Source of the DNA: Streptomyces sp. NBRC 110028
Lineage (GTDB): Bacteria; Actinomycetota; Actinomycetes; Streptomycetales; Streptomycetaceae
Direction of reading: 5' to 3'
DNA length: 64,000 nucleotides
NCBI RefSeq assembly: GCF_001417735.1
Contig: NZ_BBUZ01000044.1
Location: 28,762-92,761 of the forward strand
Shown here piece after piece: positions 60,864 through 64,000 of the stretch (position 1 is the stretch's first letter; every line of letters begins with the position of its first letter). The notes under the pieces were generated by a model, which was given only the letters and a program-made list of their open reading frames with translations, did no database searches and had not been told where the DNA came from. Both the position numbers and the translations under genes were made by a program.

Positions 60864-61049
60864 CTACGCCGCGTCGCGCTCCGGGCCGTCCTGCCGTGTC
60901 TCCACGGTGGAGGGGGCGTCGGCGGGGGCGTCCGCCGGCGGGGTGGAGACGGCGCTCGCCGCCGCGCAGGCCGCCAGCAGGTCCCTCATCGACGGTGACC
61001 GGTCATCGCGCCGGGGGTCGTCCAGGGCGGTGGGTTCGTGGGCCGGCAT
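60864..61049 (-). CDS. 61-residue hypothetical protein
   Basis: A short polar protein (MPAHEPTALDDPRRDDRSPS, then MRDLLAACAAASAV) with a perfect AGGAGG seven bases before its ATG, which supports real translation. The middle is an Ala/Cys helix; the rest is Pro/Asp-rich and probably disordered. It lies between the L,D-transpeptidase-like gene and tsaE, and a perfect 18-bp palindrome lies 30 bases upstream. No family recognised. Confidence 0.7.
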   Translation of the reverse strand: MPAHEPTALDDPRRDDRSPSMRDLLAACAAASAVSTPPADAPADAPSTVETRQDGPERDAA

Positions 61050-61079
61050 GGATGCCTCCTGGGGGTCCTGGGGGCAGGC

Positions 61080-61097
61080 GGTTAGGCACGCCTAACC
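61080..61097. promoter_or_regulatory. Perfect 18-bp palindrome GGTTAGGC-AC-GCCTAACC
   Basis: A perfect inverted repeat in the leader or promoter of the 61-residue gene. The half sites recall actinobacterial iron boxes (TTAGGTTAGGCTAACCTAA type), but the spacing is wider, so assignment to DmdR/DtxR is not supported. A dimeric regulator site is likely. Confidence 0.5.
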
Positions 61098-61189
61098 ACG
61101 CTTCCCTTTCCATGTGACCACGTCCGATGCCCGGAGTGCAACATCATGCCGACGGCCTGTCGGAAACTCTTCCCGAATCTCCCCGGGGC

Positions 61190-61684
61190 TCAGCCCGCCA
61201 GCGACGCCAGGTCCTCGTCCGCCCAGCGCGGCCCCACGCCGGTCACGGCGACGCCGCGGACGTCGCAGTCCTGCGCGTCCGTCCCGGCCGTCCGCTCGAT
61301 CACCACGTGCAGCCGGTCCTCGGACAGCCCCTCGACCTTGCCCTCGCCCCACTCCACCGCGATCACCGAATCCGGCAGCGAGACGTCCAGGTCCAGGTCC
61401 TCCATCTCCTCCAGGCCCCCGCCCAGCCGGTAGGCGTCGACGTGCACCAGCGGCGGGCCGTCGGACAGGGAGGGGTGGACGCGGGCGATCACGAAGGTGG
61501 GCGAGGTGACCGCGCCCCGTACGCCCAGGCCCTCGCCCAGGCCCCGGGTCAGCGTGGTCTTGCCCGCGCCCAGCTCCCCGGTGAGGAGCACCAGGTCGCC
61601 GGGGCGCAGCAGCTTGGCGAGCCGGCGGCCCAGGTCCCGCATCTGCTCGGGCGAGGTTACGGTCATGCGCGTGCCTACGTCCAT
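61190..61684 (-). CDS. tsaE: tRNA threonylcarbamoyladenosine biosynthesis ATPase TsaE
   Basis: A 164-residue P-loop ATPase that recycles the TsaB-TsaD complex. The Walker A is LTGELGAGKTT (about 36-44), SPTFVIARVH and HVDAYRL follow, and VIAVEWGEG is the Walker B-like strand. An ATG six codons in (61666) is an alternative start. It sits downstream of the alpha/beta hydrolase and alr on the same strand, 88 bases away, as in other Streptomyces. Confidence 0.96.
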   Translation of the reverse strand: MDVGTRMTVTSPEQMRDLGRRLAKLLRPGDLVLLTGELGAGKTTLTRGLGEGLGVRGAVTSPTFVIARVHPSLSDGPPLVHVDAYRLGGGLEEMEDLDLDVSLPDSVIAVEWGEGKVEGLSEDRLHVVIERTAGTDAQDCDVRGVAVTGVGPRWADEDLASLAG

Positions 61685-61772
61685 ACCGGCGATGGTACGG
61701 GCCCCGGGGAACGCGGTACGTGCCGCCTCGGCCCCGGCCGAACAGCCGCCGCCGCGGCGGCCGGGGTGGCCG

Positions 61773-62996
61773 CTACCCCCGGGCCGAGCGGCGGCCCGCG
61801 CCGTCCCCGGGGACGCCCCCGGCGCCGCCCACCACCTGGGTCAGCAGCTCGGCCAGATGCCCGTTGACCACCTCGGGATGCTCCAGGATCACCAGATGGC
61901 CGCCGTCCTCCACGATCACCAGCTCCGCGCCGGGCAGCAGCTCCGCGATGGCCTCGCTGTGCTCCATCGGCGTGATCAGGTCCTTGTCCCCGGCCAGCAC
62001 CAGCACCGGCACCCCGTCGAAGGACGGCAGCGCCGCCGCCTTGTCGTGGGCGATGAACGCCGGATAGAACTCGGCGACCACATCGATCGGCGTCGCCTCG
62101 ATCAGCCGCTCCGCGAACCGGGCCACCCCCGGGTCCACGTCCTTCGTCCCGAACGAATAGCGCTTGATCAGCCCCGCGAAGAGGTCCGCGGTCGCCCGGC
62201 GGCCCCGCTCCACCAGCTCCACCTGCCAGCCGAGCGCCTTGAGCAGCCCGGGCAGCACCCGCCGCACCGCGTTCATGCCGACCACCGGGAGGCCGAAGCT
62301 GACCTCGCCGAGCCGCCCCGCCGACGTACCGACGAACGCCGCGCCGATCACCCGCTCGCGGATCAGCTCCGGGTACTGGGCGGCCAGCGCCATCATCGTC
62401 ATGCCGCCCATGGAGTGGCCGACCAGCACCAGCGGCCCCTCGGGCGCCGCCGCGTCGATCACGGCCTTCAGATCGCGGCCCAGCTGGTCGATCGTGACCT
62501 GGGTGCCGTTCGTCTGGGAGCAGCCGCGCGCGGACCGGCCGTGGCAGCGCTGGTCCCAGTAGACGGTGCGGACCACATCGCGCAGCGCGGACCGCTGGAA
62601 GTGCCAGGAGTCCTGGCCGAGGCAGTAGCCATGGCTGAAGATCACGGTCACCGGCGCGGTGGCCGCCCGGCGCGCGAACCTGCGCTTGCGGCGGGCGGGC
62701 GCGGCCGGCTCACGTATCTCCTCGACCTCGTAGTACAGCTCCGTGCCGTCGTCGGCGACCGCCCGGCCGGGGACGCCGCGCAGGGTGCCGTACGGGCCCT
62801 CCGCGTCCAGCGCGAGACGCGCCTTGCGCCGTACGCCGCGGCCGACCGTCAGCCGCTCCAGGGCGACGCCCATCGCGGCGCCCGCCGCGACCACGCCGAT
62901 CGCGGCTCCCGCGAACCCGGCGCCCCTGCGCCAGCCCACGGCTGTGGCCCCCGCCGCGACCTTCGTCGCCGTCTCCACCGTGCTGTCCTCGACCAT
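61773..62996 (-). CDS. Alpha/beta hydrolase
   Basis: A 407-residue hydrolase. After a Gly/Ala-rich hydrophobic N-terminal segment (GFAGAAIGVVAAGAAMGVAL, likely a membrane anchor) the fold shows VIFSHGYCLGQDSW (oxyanion region), LVLVGHSMGGMTMMALA (nucleophile Ser), LVLAGDKDLITP (acid) and VEDGGHLVILEHPE (His). It lies between alr and tsaE with only two bases from the alr stop, so it is co-transcribed with alr. The substrate is unknown; esterase or epoxide-hydrolase-like activity is plausible. Confidence 0.93.
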   Translation of the reverse strand: MVEDSTVETATKVAAGATAVGWRRGAGFAGAAIGVVAAGAAMGVALERLTVGRGVRRKARLALDAEGPYGTLRGVPGRAVADDGTELYYEVEEIREPAAPARRKRRFARRAATAPVTVIFSHGYCLGQDSWHFQRSALRDVVRTVYWDQRCHGRSARGCSQTNGTQVTIDQLGRDLKAVIDAAAPEGPLVLVGHSMGGMTMMALAAQYPELIRERVIGAAFVGTSAGRLGEVSFGLPVVGMNAVRRVLPGLLKALGWQVELVERGRRATADLFAGLIKRYSFGTKDVDPGVARFAERLIEATPIDVVAEFYPAFIAHDKAAALPSFDGVPVLVLAGDKDLITPMEHSEAIAELLPGAELVIVEDGGHLVILEHPEVVNGHLAELLTQVVGGAGGVPGDGAGRRSARG

Positions 62997-62998
62997 GG

Positions 62999-64000
62999 TC
63001 AGATCCCTGTGCCCCCGAGGTTACCCACATAAACGCGCGGGACCCGCGCGCTGATTCGGGTGACGATCTCATACGCGATCGACCCCACGGCCCGCGCCCA
63101 GTCCTCCGCGGTCGGCTCCCCGTGGTCACCGGGGCCGAACAGCACCGCCTCGTCCCCCGGCTCCGCGCTGTCGCCGCCGAGGTCGACCACGAACTGGTCC
63201 ATCGCCACGGTGCCCGCGATGGTCCGCCACTTGCCCGCGACCAGCACAGGGCCGGTGCCCGAGGCGTGCCGCGGAATGCCGTCGCCGTAGCCGAGCGGCA
63301 CCAGCGCGAGGGTGGTCTCCCCCGGGGTGACGTAACGGTGCCCGTAGGAGACGCCGTGCCCGCCCGGCACCCGCTTCACCGCGGCCAGCGAGGCCTTCAG
63401 CGTCATCGCCGGGCGCAACCCGAAGTCGGCGGGCACGCCCAGCTGCGGGCTGGGCGAGATCCCGTACAGGGCGATTCCGGTGCGCACCAGGTCGAAGTGC
63501 GACTCGGGCACGGTCAGGGTCGCCGGGGAGTTCGCCAGGTGCCGCACCTCCGGCCGCAGTCCCGCCCGCTCCGCCTGGTCCAGCATCTCGCGGAAGACGG
63601 TCAGCTGGGCGGCGATCGACGGGTGGCCCGGCTCGTCCGCGCACGCGAAGTGCGACCACAGCCCGGTCACCCGGATCGCGCCCTCCGCCTCCGCGGCCCG
63701 GGCCTCGGCGATCAGATCCGGCCAGTCGGCCGGCGGGCAGCCGTTGCGGCCGAGCCCGGTGTCGGCCTTGAGCTGGACGCGCGCGGTGCGCCCGCACGCG
63801 CGGGCCGCCACGACGGCCTCGCGCAGCGCCCACGCCCCGCCGGCCGACACGTCGATGTCCGCCTCGATCGCCTGCCGCCACGGCCCGCCGGGCGTCCACA
63901 GCCAGCACATCAACCGGCCCTGGTCGCCCGCCGCGCGCAGCGCCAGCGCCTCCTCCGGCGTGGCCGTACCCAGCCAGCCCGCGCCCGCCGCGCGGGCGGC
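62999..64000 (-). CDS. alr: Alanine racemase, 3' part
   Basis: The C-terminal 333 residues or so of a fold-III PLP enzyme that makes D-alanine for peptidoglycan; the start lies beyond the window end. Visible are RVQLKADTGLGRNG, RHLANSPATLTVPESHFD, the catalytic-Tyr segment GHGVSYGHRY and the closing VGSIAYEIVTRISARVPRVY. The missing part would hold the PLP Lys near the N-terminus. It is followed after two bases by the alpha/beta hydrolase gene. Confidence 0.96.
   Translation of the reverse strand, partial: AARAAGAGWLGTATPEEALALRAAGDQGRLMCWLWTPGGPWRQAIEADIDVSAGGAWALREAVVAARACGRTARVQLKADTGLGRNGCPPADWPDLIAEARAAEAEGAIRVTGLWSHFACADEPGHPSIAAQLTVFREMLDQAERAGLRPEVRHLANSPATLTVPESHFDLVRTGIALYGISPSPQLGVPADFGLRPAMTLKASLAAVKRVPGGHGVSYGHRYVTPGETTLALVPLGYGDGIPRHASGTGPVLVAGKWRTIAGTVAMDQFVVDLGGDSAEPGDEAVLFGPGDHGEPTAEDWARAVGSIAYEIVTRISARVPRVYVGNLGGTGI

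Noticed and set aside
61080..61097. Iron box for DmdR/DtxR
   Set aside because: The half sites resemble it, but the two-base centre and 18-bp length do not fit the 19-bp consensus. Kept only as an unassigned palindrome.

Overview
The window is very GC-rich actinobacterial chromosome and is almost certainly from a Streptomyces. The marker genes are developmental or typical of the genus: whiD, bldM, an ShbA-like sigma factor, a complete 'conservon' (cvnABCD) with two P450 genes, an XRE/DUF397/RsbW-like trio, and a groES-groEL operon under CIRCE elements. Two genes carry the rare TTA leucine codon. I see no tRNA, rRNA, insertion sequence, prophage or CRISPR array.

Region 1 (65-29070) is a catabolic block for an unidentified acyl-CoA-type substrate. 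It holds four acyl-CoA dehydrogenases, a lipid-transfer-type thiolase, a DUF35 Zn-ribbon protein, an FMO-like flavoprotein, an NDP-forming acyl-CoA synthetase with an enoyl-CoA hydratase and a flavin reductase, an MFS transporter with a GlxA-type regulator, an SDR/ACAD/ALDH/ADH operon, a cyclase-family hydrolase, a heteromeric ACAD pair and an AMP-forming acyl-CoA ligase. Seven copies of a 15-bp near-palindrome (consensus CTGAYGNNNCRTCAG) sit in five promoter regions of this block, which suggests one regulon; no matching regulator gene is present. The conservon (3889-9603) is embedded in the block as a chain of overlapping genes ending in a CYP157-like P450 without ExxR and a canonical CYP154-like P450.

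Region 2 (29072-43017) encodes membrane and envelope functions: a pseudokinase next to an active PASTA-less Ser/Thr kinase, a lipoprotein serine hydrolase, glpD, a nucleotide-sugar-dehydrogenase-like protein lacking its expected catalytic Cys and Glu, a large DUF6049-type secreted protein, an extra MreB paralogue, and a small membrane protein.

Region 3 (43082-64000) is core chromosome: guaB3-like, guaB, shbA, bldM, whiD, groEL, groES, then tsaD-rimI-tsaB, tsaE, an alpha/beta hydrolase and the 3' part of alr, which runs off the window. Between these lie small regulators (LysR, XRE, DUF397, two RsbW-like ATPases), an orphan WXG100-like protein, a probable dead L,D-transpeptidase-fold protein and a 61-residue protein. 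Strong terminators separate convergent units at 11592, 43025 and 50198. Bases 1-64 show no feature.
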